A DNA stretch of 15,344 nucleotides from Chloroflexi bacterium RBG_16_51_16 (GTDB taxonomy: Bacteria > Chloroflexota > Anaerolineae > Anaerolineales > Villigracilaceae): positions 1-15,344 of the forward strand of contig MGNL01000154.1 in NCBI GenBank assembly GCA_001796785.1, written 5' to 3'. Below, piece by piece: positions 7,798-15,333 of the stretch (its first letter is position 1; each line of letters starts with the position of its first letter). The position numbers were made by a program, and so were the translations under genes. The notes beneath the pieces are model-generated. The model was not told where the DNA came from, did not search any database, and worked only from the letters and a program-made list of their open reading frames with translations.

Positions 7798-7820
7798 CAT
7801 GTGATTCCGGGATCTGTCAA
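7792..7820 (-). promoter_or_regulatory. Sigma-70-type promoter for the GntR-slipin-SdpI genes
   Basis: On the minus strand, TTGACA (7815-7820) is followed by exactly 17 bp and then TACAAT (7792-7797). This is a consensus -35 and a one-mismatch -10. It predicts a transcript start about 30 nt before the GntR ATG. It is the strongest promoter match I found in the window. Confidence 0.75.
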
Positions 7821-7874
7821 GTTGGACCGATTCGAGGTGCAAGTCACCGCCAAACAACCTCGGTTGAACCTGCG

Positions 7875-7883
7875 TGGTAGAAT
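7875..7883 (+). promoter_or_regulatory. Extended -10 promoter for pdxS
   Basis: TGGTAGAAT fits the extended -10 pattern and lies about 65 bp before the pdxS ATG. No matching -35 hexamer sits at the usual distance. Together with the GntR promoter it makes the 194-bp gap a divergent control region. Confidence 0.4.
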
Positions 7884-7948
7884 TATTTGCTGAGATTTTA
7901 TAGGTTACGATCGATGTTCCAGTGATTGAGTAAAGAAGGAGCAGGTCT

Positions 7949-8836
7949 ATGGAACAACAAACAGGTACATTCGCCGTCAAAAAAGGTTTGGCGCAGATGC
8001 TCAAGGGCGGCGTCATCATGGATGTAGTCACACCCGAACATGCCCGCATCGCTGAGGACGCCGGAGCTTGTGCTGTGATGGCACTCGAACGTGTTCCTGC
8101 GGATATTCGTGCCCAGGGCGGCGTGGCGCGCATGTCAGATCCGGATTTAATTCTCAAAATCATGGACGCGGTGACCATTCCTGTCATGGCAAAATGCCGG
8201 ATCGGCCACTTCGTTGAGGCGCAGATCCTGGAAGCCATCGGTGTTGATTATGTCGATGAATCGGAAGTTCTGACTCCGGCCGATGAAGAAAACCATATCA
8301 ACAAGCATCTGTTCAAGATCCCGTTCGTCTGCGGTTGCCGCAACCTGGGTGAAGCCCTGCGCAGGATTGGTGAAGGCGCCGCCATGATCCGCACAAAAGG
8401 TGAAGCGGGCACCGGGGATGTGGTTGAAGCCGTACGGCATGCACGCAGCGTGATCGGTGAAATTCGCCGCCTGCAAACCAAGGCTGACGAGGAATTGATG
8501 GCCTACGCAAAGGAGATCGGGGCTCCGCATGAGTTGGTTAAAGAGACCAAGGATTTGGGACGCCTGCCTGTGGTTAATTTCGCGGCCGGCGGAGTGGCAA
8601 CCCCAGCAGACGCGGCGCTGATGATGCAACTTGGTGTGGACGGGGTCTTCGTCGGCTCCGGTATCTTCAAGAGCGGGGACCCTGCCCTACGGGCTGCGGC
8701 TATCGTCAAAGCAGTAACTCATTATAAAGATGCTGCGATCCTTGCCGAGGTCAGCAAAAACCTGGGCGAACCAATGGTCGGCCGTACCGTTGCCAACATG
8801 CCGGAGGTTGAAAAGCTTGCCAGCCGTGGGTGGTAA
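7949..8836 (+). CDS. pdxS: Pyridoxal 5'-phosphate synthase, synthase subunit
   Basis: PdxS condenses ribose 5-phosphate, glyceraldehyde 3-phosphate and ammonia into pyridoxal 5'-phosphate (the DXP-independent vitamin B6 route). The 295-residue length is typical. The (beta/alpha)8 barrel shows the expected residues: D25 in GGVIMDVV, the first Schiff-base lysine K82 in VMAKCRIGH, the second lysine K150 in RTKGEAGTG, and the phosphate-site motifs [17 protein letters not shown] and [13 protein letters not shown]. The ATG has an AAGGAG ribosome binding site 7 nt upstream. The glutaminase subunit gene pdxT follows after 75 bp, and the two products form the 12+12 synthase complex in the cytoplasm. 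Confidence 0.98.
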   Translation: MEQQTGTFAVKKGLAQMLKGGVIMDVVTPEHARIAEDAGACAVMALERVPADIRAQGGVARMSDPDLILKIMDAVTIPVMAKCRIGHFVEAQILEAIGVDYVDESEVLTPADEENHINKHLFKIPFVCGCRNLGEALRRIGEGAAMIRTKGEAGTGDVVEAVRHARSVIGEIRRLQTKADEELMAYAKEIGAPHELVKETKDLGRLPVVNFAAGGVATPADAALMMQLGVDGVFVGSGIFKSGDPALRAAAIVKAVTHYKDAAILAEVSKNLGEPMVGRTVANMPEVEKLASRGW

Positions 8837-8874
8837 TTTTTTATCAACCCTGGAAATTCGGATGGCTTGCTAAA

Positions 8875-8886
8875 ACCTGATCAGGT
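8875..8886. repeat. 12-bp palindrome between pdxS and pdxT
   Basis: ACCTGATCAGGT is a perfect palindrome in the 75-bp gap between pdxS and pdxT. It is short and has no T-run after it, so it does not look like a terminator. It may be a protein-binding site or chance. Confidence 0.25.
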
Positions 8887-8911
8887 ACGCTGACATCATG
8901 CCCTCTCTACG

Positions 8912-9493
8912 ATGATGAAAATCGGAGTCCTTGCCTTACAAGGTGACTTCGCAGAGCATGTTAACATCCTGAAGCGGTTGAAGGTTGAGCCTGTAGAAGT
9001 CCGGCTGCCGCAACAACTCAAAGACCTGCAGGGGTTGATCATTCCAGGTGGTGAATCAACCACGATTGGCAAACTTGCGGGTGATTTCGGATTGCTGGAA
9101 CCGCTGCGTGAATTCGGTCGACAGCATGCGATCTGGGGCACCTGTGCGGGCGCAATATTCCTCTCTAAAGATGTCCGCCGAGATCAACCCATTCTTGGTT
9201 TGATGGATATCCTGGTCCAGCGCAATGCCTTCGGACGGCAGGTGGATTCTTTCGAAGCTGATCTGATCATCCCTGAATTAAAAAACTCCCCGCGTTCGGA
9301 GATCCCATTCCATGCCATTTTCATTCGCGCTCCGATCATTGAGAAAGTCGAGGCGGACGCGAGGGTGCTTGCCGCATTACCGGATAAACGAATCGTGGCT
9401 GCCCAGCAAGGGCATTTCCTGGCCACCTCTTTTCATCCTGAACTGACCAACGACACACGATTTCACGAATACTTTCTCTCGCTTGTGGATTGA
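8912..9493 (+). CDS. pdxT: Pyridoxal 5'-phosphate synthase, glutaminase subunit
   Basis: PdxT is the class I glutamine amidotransferase that supplies ammonia to PdxS. The 193-residue length is typical. The catalytic triad is visible: C78 in WGTCAGAIFL, and H175 and E177 in ATSFHPELTND. The family signature IIPGGEST lies at 43-50 and a RNAFGRQVDSFE stretch at 104-115. Two adjacent ATG codons (8912 and 8915) are possible starts; neither has a clear ribosome binding site, so translation may depend on coupling to pdxS transcription. It functions only in complex with PdxS. Confidence 0.97.
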   Translation: MMKIGVLALQGDFAEHVNILKRLKVEPVEVRLPQQLKDLQGLIIPGGESTTIGKLAGDFGLLEPLREFGRQHAIWGTCAGAIFLSKDVRRDQPILGLMDILVQRNAFGRQVDSFEADLIIPELKNSPRSEIPFHAIFIRAPIIEKVEADARVLAALPDKRIVAAQQGHFLATSFHPELTNDTRFHEYFLSLVD

Positions 9494-9561
9494 TTGATTC
9501 GCGCTAAATTTTCTTCGGCGGACATTTCTAGCTCCTCGAACGGACCTGGATTGACAAACGC

Positions 9562-10512
9562 ATGAGCATTCGTTCGCTTGATCTGCTTGACCTGCCGACA
9601 CTCTATCGCTACCGGAGCGAAGTTCTAAGCTTGGATGCGATCCGTATGCTTACGCGGGGCAATCCACTGGGAGCAGTTGGATTGATGGCATACATGAATC
9701 CCGCACGTCAGATTTATGGAGCGATCGCTGCATCGTCGGAAGAATCGGGAGGCGACGGCGATTGGAGGAAGGATTCGGTCCTGGGCGGTATCATCCAAAA
9801 CCGCGGGGAACACTATGCCAAACTTCTGTATCTGGCCCCATCGTCAAACCTGCATCATCCTGAATTCGCAAATCTCATGGACAATCTGGCGGAGGAAGCG
9901 GGTGCATGGGGTGCCTTCCATATCCGTGCAGAGGCTGACGAGAATGGCGACGCTTTTACACTCTTACGAAGATCAGGATTTGCCGTGTATGCCTGGCAAA
10001 GGATGTGGAATGTTTCCGATGTCACAGGGCCTTCGGATACATCGGATTGGAAGCGAGTGCGTTCCATCCATTTACCTGCTGTTCAAAGCCTGTACCATCA
10101 GATCATTCCACCATTAATGCAGCCGGTGGAACCGGCGCCTGATAATCCGACGGGATGGATCTGCAACGCTGAAGTTAAATGTTATGCGGGTGTCAACCAG
10201 GGTGTATACGGGATTGTACTGACACCCCTGATCCATCCGGAAGCAGTGGACGTAGGTGAGAAGCTTGCATCTTTGATCTCCGGCTTCCCGGATCGCCGCA
10301 GCAGGTCTGTCTTTGTATGTGTACGGTCGTATCAGGCCTGGCTCGAACCGGTCCTAGAAGACCTGGGGGCGAAGGCGGGATCCAGACAGGCCGTCATGAT
10401 CAAACACCTTGCGCGCCTGATCAAGGATGAACAAATGGTCAAGGTATCCAAATCGGCCGGTGTAAGCGTGCAGCCTTCAAGCATGAATCACATCGGTCAG
10501 TCCAAACCATGA
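9562..10512 (+). CDS. Unrecognised protein, GNAT-like N-terminal half
   Basis: The product is 316 residues and soluble, without signal peptide or membrane segment. I do not recognise a named family. Residues 83-150 read like an acetyltransferase (GNAT) core: a hydrophobic strand (KLLYLAPSS), a helix, a strand (AFHIRAEAD) and then FTLLRRSGFAVYAWQRMW, which matches the usual closing pattern of small residue, leu-leu, gly-phe, tyr. A second half (about 165-295) with VYGIVLTPLIHP and SVFVCVRSYQAWLEPVLEDLG could be a duplicated acyltransferase-like fold. No clear acetyl-CoA loop (RxxGxG/A) is visible, so catalysis is uncertain. The start has no strong ribosome binding site. It follows pdxT by 68 bp and may be on the same transcript. 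Confidence 0.7.
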   Translation: MSIRSLDLLDLPTLYRYRSEVLSLDAIRMLTRGNPLGAVGLMAYMNPARQIYGAIAASSEESGGDGDWRKDSVLGGIIQNRGEHYAKLLYLAPSSNLHHPEFANLMDNLAEEAGAWGAFHIRAEADENGDAFTLLRRSGFAVYAWQRMWNVSDVTGPSDTSDWKRVRSIHLPAVQSLYHQIIPPLMQPVEPAPDNPTGWICNAEVKCYAGVNQGVYGIVLTPLIHPEAVDVGEKLASLISGFPDRRSRSVFVCVRSYQAWLEPVLEDLGAKAGSRQAVMIKHLARLIKDEQMVKVSKSAGVSVQPSSMNHIGQSKP

Positions 10513-10779
10513 TATATTAAGAAAACTCGAGTTGCGAAATTATGAAGGCTGATAGTCTACGCTAAACCTTCATGAACGGAAAGTGATTTTGGATAAAAGC
10601 GAGCTATTAGAACCTGGCAGGTGGGAATTAAACTTGTTTAGCCATGGTATTTTACCGGCAATAGAAAACAACTCGAAATATCTCATGGATAAGACAATTG
10701 AATAGGGCTGTCGGTAACCATTTAATAATATGTCCTTCATGAACACAAATAGATCAATTCCTGCCTACAAGACGAGCTT
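10513..10779. other. 267-bp A/T-rich gap with short repeats
   Basis: No convincing gene is present. It contains an 11-bp direct repeat CCTTCATGAAC (10567-10577 and 10734-10744) and an inverted repeat ATGAAGG / CCTTCAT (10542-10548 and 10567-10573) without a T-run. A 40-codon open stretch runs from GTG at 10583 to TAG at 10705 without a good ribosome binding site; a stretch of that length is not unusual by chance. Confidence 0.4.
10698..10726 (+). promoter_or_regulatory. Possible promoter for the R3H/AAA ATPase gene
   Basis: TTGAAT (10698-10703) is followed by 17 bp and then TTTAAT (10721-10726), about 54 bp before the ATG. Both hexamers are imperfect and the region is A/T-rich, so this is a weak call. 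Confidence 0.28.
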
Positions 10780-12375
10780 ATGACCCAACTTAGAATTACT
10801 GACGACCTCGATGCCTTATTGGAGGTCTTACCTGCGGATATCAGGCATGCGACCGAAAACGCGGATGACTCGGATAATCTACTCGAAATCATCCTCGACT
10901 TGGGCCGTGTCCCGACGGCTCGTTTTGTCGACCGGGAGATCGTCCTGCGCGACAGCGAGGTGACCCGGGCGGAATTGGATCACGTCGACGAACGCACCGG
11001 CGAATTCGATGCGGACAACCGCGCCGGCATTGAACGGACTCTCCACCGCATCTCCGCCATCCGCAATCGCCTTGGAAATATCGTTGGCCTCACCCTGCGG
11101 GTTGGCCGGGCAGTCTACGGCACGGTGGATATCATCCAGGATATTGTCGAGTCAGGCAAGTCTGCACTCATTCTTGGGCGCCCGGGCGTCGGAAAGACGA
11201 CCCTGCTGCGCGAAGCAGCCCGCATCCTGGCTGAGAAAAAACGGGTAGTGATCGTGGATACCTCCAATGAGATCGGTGGAGACGGAGATGTCCCTCATCC
11301 AGCTGTAGGCCGCGCCCGCCGCATGCAGGTTCGCGAGCCCATGCTCCAGCATGAAGTCATGATCGAGGCTGTTGAAAACCACAACCCCGAGGTGATCGTG
11401 ATCGATGAGATCGGCCGCGAGCTGGAAGCCGCCGCGGCACGCACCATCGCCGAACGTGGTGTGCAGTTGATCGGAACGGCTCACGGTCAGACCCTCGACA
11501 ACCTGCTGCTCAATCCAACCCTCAGCGATCTCGTTGGCGGGATTGAGGCTGTAACACTTTCGGACGAGGAGGCTCGTCGAAGGGGAACCCAAAAAACAGT
11601 GCTTGAGAGGCGTTCGCCTCCCACGTTTGATGTCTTGATCGAAATCCAGAACCGAGACCGCTTTGCGGTTTACGCTGACATCATGTCCTCTGTCGATGCG
11701 CTTTTACGCGGATTTCCCCAACCGCCAGAGATCCGCATGCGGGATGAGGTGGGCAAGATTCGAATTGAAAAGACTGCACCGGTCATCAGCTCGCGCCTTG
11801 ACGCGAAAGAAACTAAAGGTACCCGCGCCCAACGAAGCCCCTCCACGGTTATGGAAGAGCCGGTTCCATCCTCTTTTCCAGTTCGCCAGGAATCCAGCCG
11901 CGGGGTGCTTCAGCCAGTAAAAATATATCCTTACGGCGTGGCACGCAACCGGCTCATGCAGGCAGCCAAGCGGCTGGGTGTGCCGGCGCTCGTTGTGCGT
12001 GAATCCTCTGAAGCCGACGCTCTGGTCACCTTACGCCAGTATTATCGCGACCGCCAACAGCCGGTCGTCGATGCCGAACATCGCGGCTTGCCGATCTATG
12101 TCCTGCGCTCGAGTACTGTAGGACAAATGGAGCAATTCCTGAGCGATCTTTTCAACCTTAGAAGCGAACTGGTTAAAAATTCTGATATCGATATCGTCAA
12201 GGAACAAACCCAACAAGCAATCGCCGCAGTCATGAATGGCGAACGCTGGGTGGATTTGCCACCCGGGCCATCTCTGGTGCGTAGACTCCAACACGAGATG
12301 GCGCGTCAAGCTGAGTTAGTAAGTCATTCCTATGGAAAAGAACCTCGCAGACATGTGAGAATTTTTAGAGAATAG
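10780..12375 (+). CDS. AAA ATPase with C-terminal R3H domain (Ycf45/SpoIIIAA-like)
   Basis: The product is 531 residues. An N-terminal region (1-100) contains VPTARFVDRE, typical of the Ycf45/SpoIIIAA-type group. The ATPase core follows: Walker A GRPGVGKTT (133-141), a strand VVIVDTSNEIGGDGD (156-170), Walker B VIVIDEIG (205-212) and a sensor-like LIGTAHGQTLDNLL (230-243). A low-complexity, Ser/Pro/Glu-containing linker (about 332-378) leads to a small domain (VKIYPYGVARNRLMQAAKRL onward, to about 460). The last ~70 residues form an R3H single-strand nucleic-acid-binding domain with RRLQH (501-505) and SHSYGKEPRRHVRIF (515-529). The cellular role is not established; nucleic-acid binding coupled to ATP hydrolysis is the natural inference. 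The start has no strong ribosome binding site. tmk follows after 91 bp. Confidence 0.93.
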   Translation: MTQLRITDDLDALLEVLPADIRHATENADDSDNLLEIILDLGRVPTARFVDREIVLRDSEVTRAELDHVDERTGEFDADNRAGIERTLHRISAIRNRLGNIVGLTLRVGRAVYGTVDIIQDIVESGKSALILGRPGVGKTTLLREAARILAEKKRVVIVDTSNEIGGDGDVPHPAVGRARRMQVREPMLQHEVMIEAVENHNPEVIVIDEIGRELEAAAARTIAERGVQLIGTAHGQTLDNLLLNPTLSDLVGGIEAVTLSDEEARRRGTQKTVLERRSPPTFDVLIEIQNRDRFAVYADIMSSVDALLRGFPQPPEIRMRDEVGKIRIEKTAPVISSRLDAKETKGTRAQRSPSTVMEEPVPSSFPVRQESSRGVLQPVKIYPYGVARNRLMQAAKRLGVPALVVRESSEADALVTLRQYYRDRQQPVVDAEHRGLPIYVLRSSTVGQMEQFLSDLFNLRSELVKNSDIDIVKEQTQQAIAAVMNGERWVDLPPGPSLVRRLQHEMARQAELVSHSYGKEPRRHVRIFRE

Positions 12376-12466
12376 AAAGATAGATAAATAGCAATCTCAA
12401 AATTTTAGGCCATCTAATGACCACAGATACCAGTTTGTAGATCACGAGTCTCTACTCATCACACCG

Positions 12467-13078
12467 ATGTTCATCACACTTGAAGGCCCAGAAGGCTCCG
12501 GCAAGACCTCCCACATTGCACCGCTGGTAGATTACCTTCGTGCCCAGGGTCACAAGATATTTGCCACGCGTGAACCCGGCGGGACATCGATTGGCGAGCA
12601 AATTCGAGAAGTAATTCACAATTTGAAGAACACCGATATGCATCCTCGAACCGAGACGCTGCTCTATCAGTCTGCGCGCGCCCAGATTGTTGAGCAGTTG
12701 ATCCGTCCGAAGTTATCGGACGGATTTATCGTTCTATGCGACCGGTATGCTGATTCGACGATTGCCTATCAAGGGTATGGCCATCGCCAGGACCTCGATC
12801 AGGTGCGTTCGCTGGTTACTTACGCTACCGGTGGTTTGGTACCCGATGTGACCATCCTGCTGGATTTAGATGTGGAAGTCGGGTTGCAAAGAAAACAAAA
12901 AGAAAACGAATGGAATCGCCTGGATGCCTACGACCTTGCATTTCATAAACGCGTTCGAACCGGTTACCTTGAATTAGCCCATCAGGAGCCGGGCAGGTGG
13001 GTAATTGTGGATGCGAACCAGGTATGGCAACTTGTGCAGGATGCATTAAGAAAAGTAATCGAAGAGAAACTCAAATAG
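12467..13078 (+). CDS. tmk: Thymidylate kinase
   Basis: This enzyme phosphorylates dTMP to dTDP with ATP, the last specific step of dTTP supply. The 203-residue length is normal. Visible motifs are the P-loop GPEGSGKT (7-14), the REPGGT loop (35-40), the DRY motif (92-94) within LCDRYADSTIAYQGYG, and the substrate-loop region ending NRLDAYDLAFHKRV near 150-163. The ATG at 12467 gives the usual MFITLEGPEGSGK opening but has no evident ribosome binding site. It follows the R3H/AAA ATPase gene on the same strand and is closed by a terminator-like hairpin. Confidence 0.97.
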   Translation: MFITLEGPEGSGKTSHIAPLVDYLRAQGHKIFATREPGGTSIGEQIREVIHNLKNTDMHPRTETLLYQSARAQIVEQLIRPKLSDGFIVLCDRYADSTIAYQGYGHRQDLDQVRSLVTYATGGLVPDVTILLDLDVEVGLQRKQKENEWNRLDAYDLAFHKRVRTGYLELAHQEPGRWVIVDANQVWQLVQDALRKVIEEKLK

Positions 13079-13089
13079 TACTGCACTGC

Positions 13090-13154
13090 GTAAGGGCACA
13101 GCGAGGTATCCGAAGGTTTAGACCCTGTAACATTCCGCTGCGCCTTTACTTTTT
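13090..13154 (+). terminator. Terminator-like hairpin after tmk
   Basis: A 14-bp stem pairs 13090-13103 with 13136-13149, with one G-T wobble and one A-C mismatch. The 32-nt loop can itself form a small GGT/ACC hairpin. TTTTT at 13150-13154 follows immediately. The long loop is unusual for an intrinsic terminator, so a regulated leader for the next gene (ATG at 13169) is an alternative. Confidence 0.55.
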
Positions 13155-13168
13155 AATAAGGATGATCC

Positions 13169-15220
13169 ATGGATAAGCGCTTTGAAATTCTTTTCCAACC
13201 CGTTCCTATCGGACCGGTTACCGCGCCCAACCGCTTTTACCAGGTACCGCACTGCAACGGTTTCGGACATCGCATGCCACGCAGCCTGGCAGCCATGCGC
13301 GGAATCAAGGCAGAGGGAGGCTGGGGCGTAGTGTGCACCGAGGAGACCGAGATCCATCACAGCGGCGACCTGGCTCCTTACATTGAAGGGCGAATTTGGA
13401 GTGACGAAGATATACCGGCTTTAGCTTTAATGACCGAGGCTGTCCACAAACACGGGGCCCTGGCTGGGATTGAATTGACCTACAACAGCCATGGCGCCTC
13501 AAGCCTGTATTCTCGCACGCCCGCATACGGACCAGGTTCCACTGGATTAACTGGCGGGAGCGGTTATGAGCCGGGTCAGACCCGCAGTGCAACCAAAGAG
13601 GATCTTAAGAAGATACGCAGATGGCATCGCCTGGCTGCATTACGCGCCAAACGCGCCGGGTTTGACATCATCTATGTCTACGCGGCGCACAACATGACGC
13701 TTGCATTCCACCTACTTTCGCGGCGCAATGATCGCGGCGATGAATACGGCGGGTCGCTTGAGAACCGGGTGCGGTTTACCCGCGAGCTTCTTGACGAGAC
13801 CAAGGAAGCGGTGGGGGATACATGCGCTGTGGCGCTCCGCTTCGCCGTGGATGAGCTATTAGATAAAGAAGGTCTCTCTCATCAAGGCGAAGCAAAAGAG
13901 ATCGTGTCCCTGTTGGCTGAGCTACCGGACCTGTGGGATGTTAATCTCAGCGGTTGGAGCAACGACTCAGCCACCTCACGGTTTGAAAAAGAAGGGTACC
14001 AGGAAAAATATATTTCCTTCGTCAAGAAATTGACCAGCAAACCCGTCGTCGGTGTTGGGCGGTATACCTCCCCCGATTCCATGCTCTCAGTCATCGAACG
14101 CGGCATCATGGATCTGATCGGCGCAGCAAGGCCTTCGATCGCAGATCCGTTCCTGCCGCAGAAGATCAGGGAAGGGCGCTTGGACGATATCCGTGAATGT
14201 ATAGGCTGCAATATCTGTGTGACCGGAGATACGCGTTTCGTACCCCTCCGCTGCACACAAAATCCGACCATGGGTGAGGAATGGAGACGAGGCTGGCATC
14301 CGGAAGAGATCCCATCGAAAAAGAGAGATCAGGAGATCATGGTAGTCGGTGCCGGTCCTGCGGGCCTCGAATGCGCGCGGTCGCTGGGCCAGCGCGGTTA
14401 TGCGGTCAGCCTGATCGAGGCACAGCGCGAGGTCGGCGGTCGCGTGCTGCTCGAATCAGCGTTGCCGGGTTTGATCGAATGGCGGCGTGTCCTCGATTGG
14501 CGCCTGACCCAGATCAATAAATTAACCAGTGTAAAACTATTTCCTTCCAGCCGGATCTCGGCCGCGGATGTTCTCGAAAGTGGCGTTCAGCATGTCATGG
14601 TCGCAACTGGTTCTACCTGGCGCCGGGATGGCAAGGGCAGAACTTTATGGAAGCCGATCGATGGTCATGATTCGCCTAATGTTTTCACACCGGATGATCT
14701 CATGAGCGGCAAAGTCCCAACCGGGGATGTGCTGATCTACGATGATGACCACTTTTACATGGGTGGTGTTCTGGCCGAACTGCTCGTCATGAACGGGAGC
14801 CGTGTGACACTGATCACCCCTGCACCGATGATCTCGTACTGGACTCAATTCACGCTGGAACAAGAGAGAGTATTAAAGCAGTTGTCCCGCCTTGATGTGA
14901 AGATGATGACGCACCACATCCTGACCTCAATTGAATCTGGTGGTGTAGAAATCAGTCACACGGTATCCTCTGCGAAAACTGAAATCGCGTGTGAGGCGGT
15001 CGTGCTTGTTTCAGACCGGATGCCGAATGACACACTTCATCGAGATCTGAAATCTGCCTTGGAAGAAGGCAAGCTGAACTCAGTGCGGCTGATCGGCGAT
15101 GCGGAAGCACCTAACATAATCGCACAGGCAGTTTACTCGGGTCACTTAGCCGCGCGTGAGTTTGAGGAGTCATTCAACCCAGATCTACCTCCTTTCAAGG
15201 TTGAAAAAATTATCGTTTAA
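13169..15220 (+). CDS. Trimethylamine dehydrogenase-family amine oxidoreductase (FMN, 4Fe-4S, FAD/ADP domains)
   Basis: The product is 683 residues with the full domain order of TMADH and histamine dehydrogenase. An Old-Yellow-Enzyme-type FMN barrel (about 1-340) is followed by a 4Fe-4S cluster site (C344, C347, C350, C362 in CIGCNIC and RCTQN) and a two-part nucleotide-binding region (VVGAGPAGLE from 392; LIGDAEAP near the end). YQVPHC places C29 at the TMADH Cys30 position that forms covalent 6-S-cysteinyl FMN. Y171 and H174 (VYAAH), W263 and D266 match further TMADH active-site residues. Two aromatic bowl residues differ: the Tyr60 position is E59 and the Trp355 position is D354. The likely reaction is oxidative deamination or dealkylation of an amine, passing electrons to ETF; no ETF genes are nearby. 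The AAGGAT ribosome binding site is 5 nt before the ATG. Family assignment is firm, the substrate is open. Confidence 0.93.
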   Translation: MDKRFEILFQPVPIGPVTAPNRFYQVPHCNGFGHRMPRSLAAMRGIKAEGGWGVVCTEETEIHHSGDLAPYIEGRIWSDEDIPALALMTEAVHKHGALAGIELTYNSHGASSLYSRTPAYGPGSTGLTGGSGYEPGQTRSATKEDLKKIRRWHRLAALRAKRAGFDIIYVYAAHNMTLAFHLLSRRNDRGDEYGGSLENRVRFTRELLDETKEAVGDTCAVALRFAVDELLDKEGLSHQGEAKEIVSLLAELPDLWDVNLSGWSNDSATSRFEKEGYQEKYISFVKKLTSKPVVGVGRYTSPDSMLSVIERGIMDLIGAARPSIADPFLPQKIREGRLDDIRECIGCNICVTGDTRFVPLRCTQNPTMGEEWRRGWHPEEIPSKKRDQEIMVVGAGPAGLECARSLGQRGYAVSLIEAQREVGGRVLLESALPGLIEWRRVLDWRLTQINKLTSVKLFPSSRISAADVLESGVQHVMVATGSTWRRDGKGRTLWKPIDGHDSPNVFTPDDLMSGKVPTGDVLIYDDDHFYMGGVLAELLVMNGSRVTLITPAPMISYWTQFTLEQERVLKQLSRLDVKMMTHHILTSIESGGVEISHTVSSAKTEIACEAVVLVSDRMPNDTLHRDLKSALEEGKLNSVRLIGDAEAPNIIAQAVYSGHLAAREFEESFNPDLPPFKVEKIIV

Positions 15221-15319
15221 ATGAATTGGCTTTATCCACCTTATGACTTGAAATTTGTATGGCATTCAGAATTAGGAATACTAGTTGTTGAAAATTATCC
15301 CGGTGATATACTGATATAG
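15221..15319 (+). other. Doubtful 32-codon ORF abutting the amine dehydrogenase gene
   Basis: An ATG directly after the TAA of the preceding gene opens 32 codons (starting MNWLYPPYDL, ending GDILI) to TAG. There is no good ribosome binding site and I recognise no family. A promoter for the next gene overlaps its end, which argues against coding. It could be a genuine microprotein read by re-initiation, a gene remnant, or chance. Confidence 0.15.
15285..15312 (+). promoter_or_regulatory. Promoter for the gene entering at the right edge
   Basis: TTGTTG (15285-15290) is followed by 16 bp and then TATACT (15307-15312). The preceding TGA makes an extended -10 (TGATATACT). A GGAGGG ribosome binding site (15325-15330) and an ATG follow within 25 bp, which supports a new transcription unit. 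Confidence 0.5.
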
Positions 15320-15333
15320 AAAGTGGAGGGCGT

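Noticed and set aside
7480..8238. 252-residue minus-strand open frame spanning the GntR gene, the promoter gap and pdxS
   Set aside because: It crosses three better supported features in other frames and has no recognisable domain.
10583..10705. 40-codon open frame from GTG before the R3H ATPase gene
   Set aside because: No ribosome binding site and no family resemblance. An open stretch of this length is not unusual by chance.
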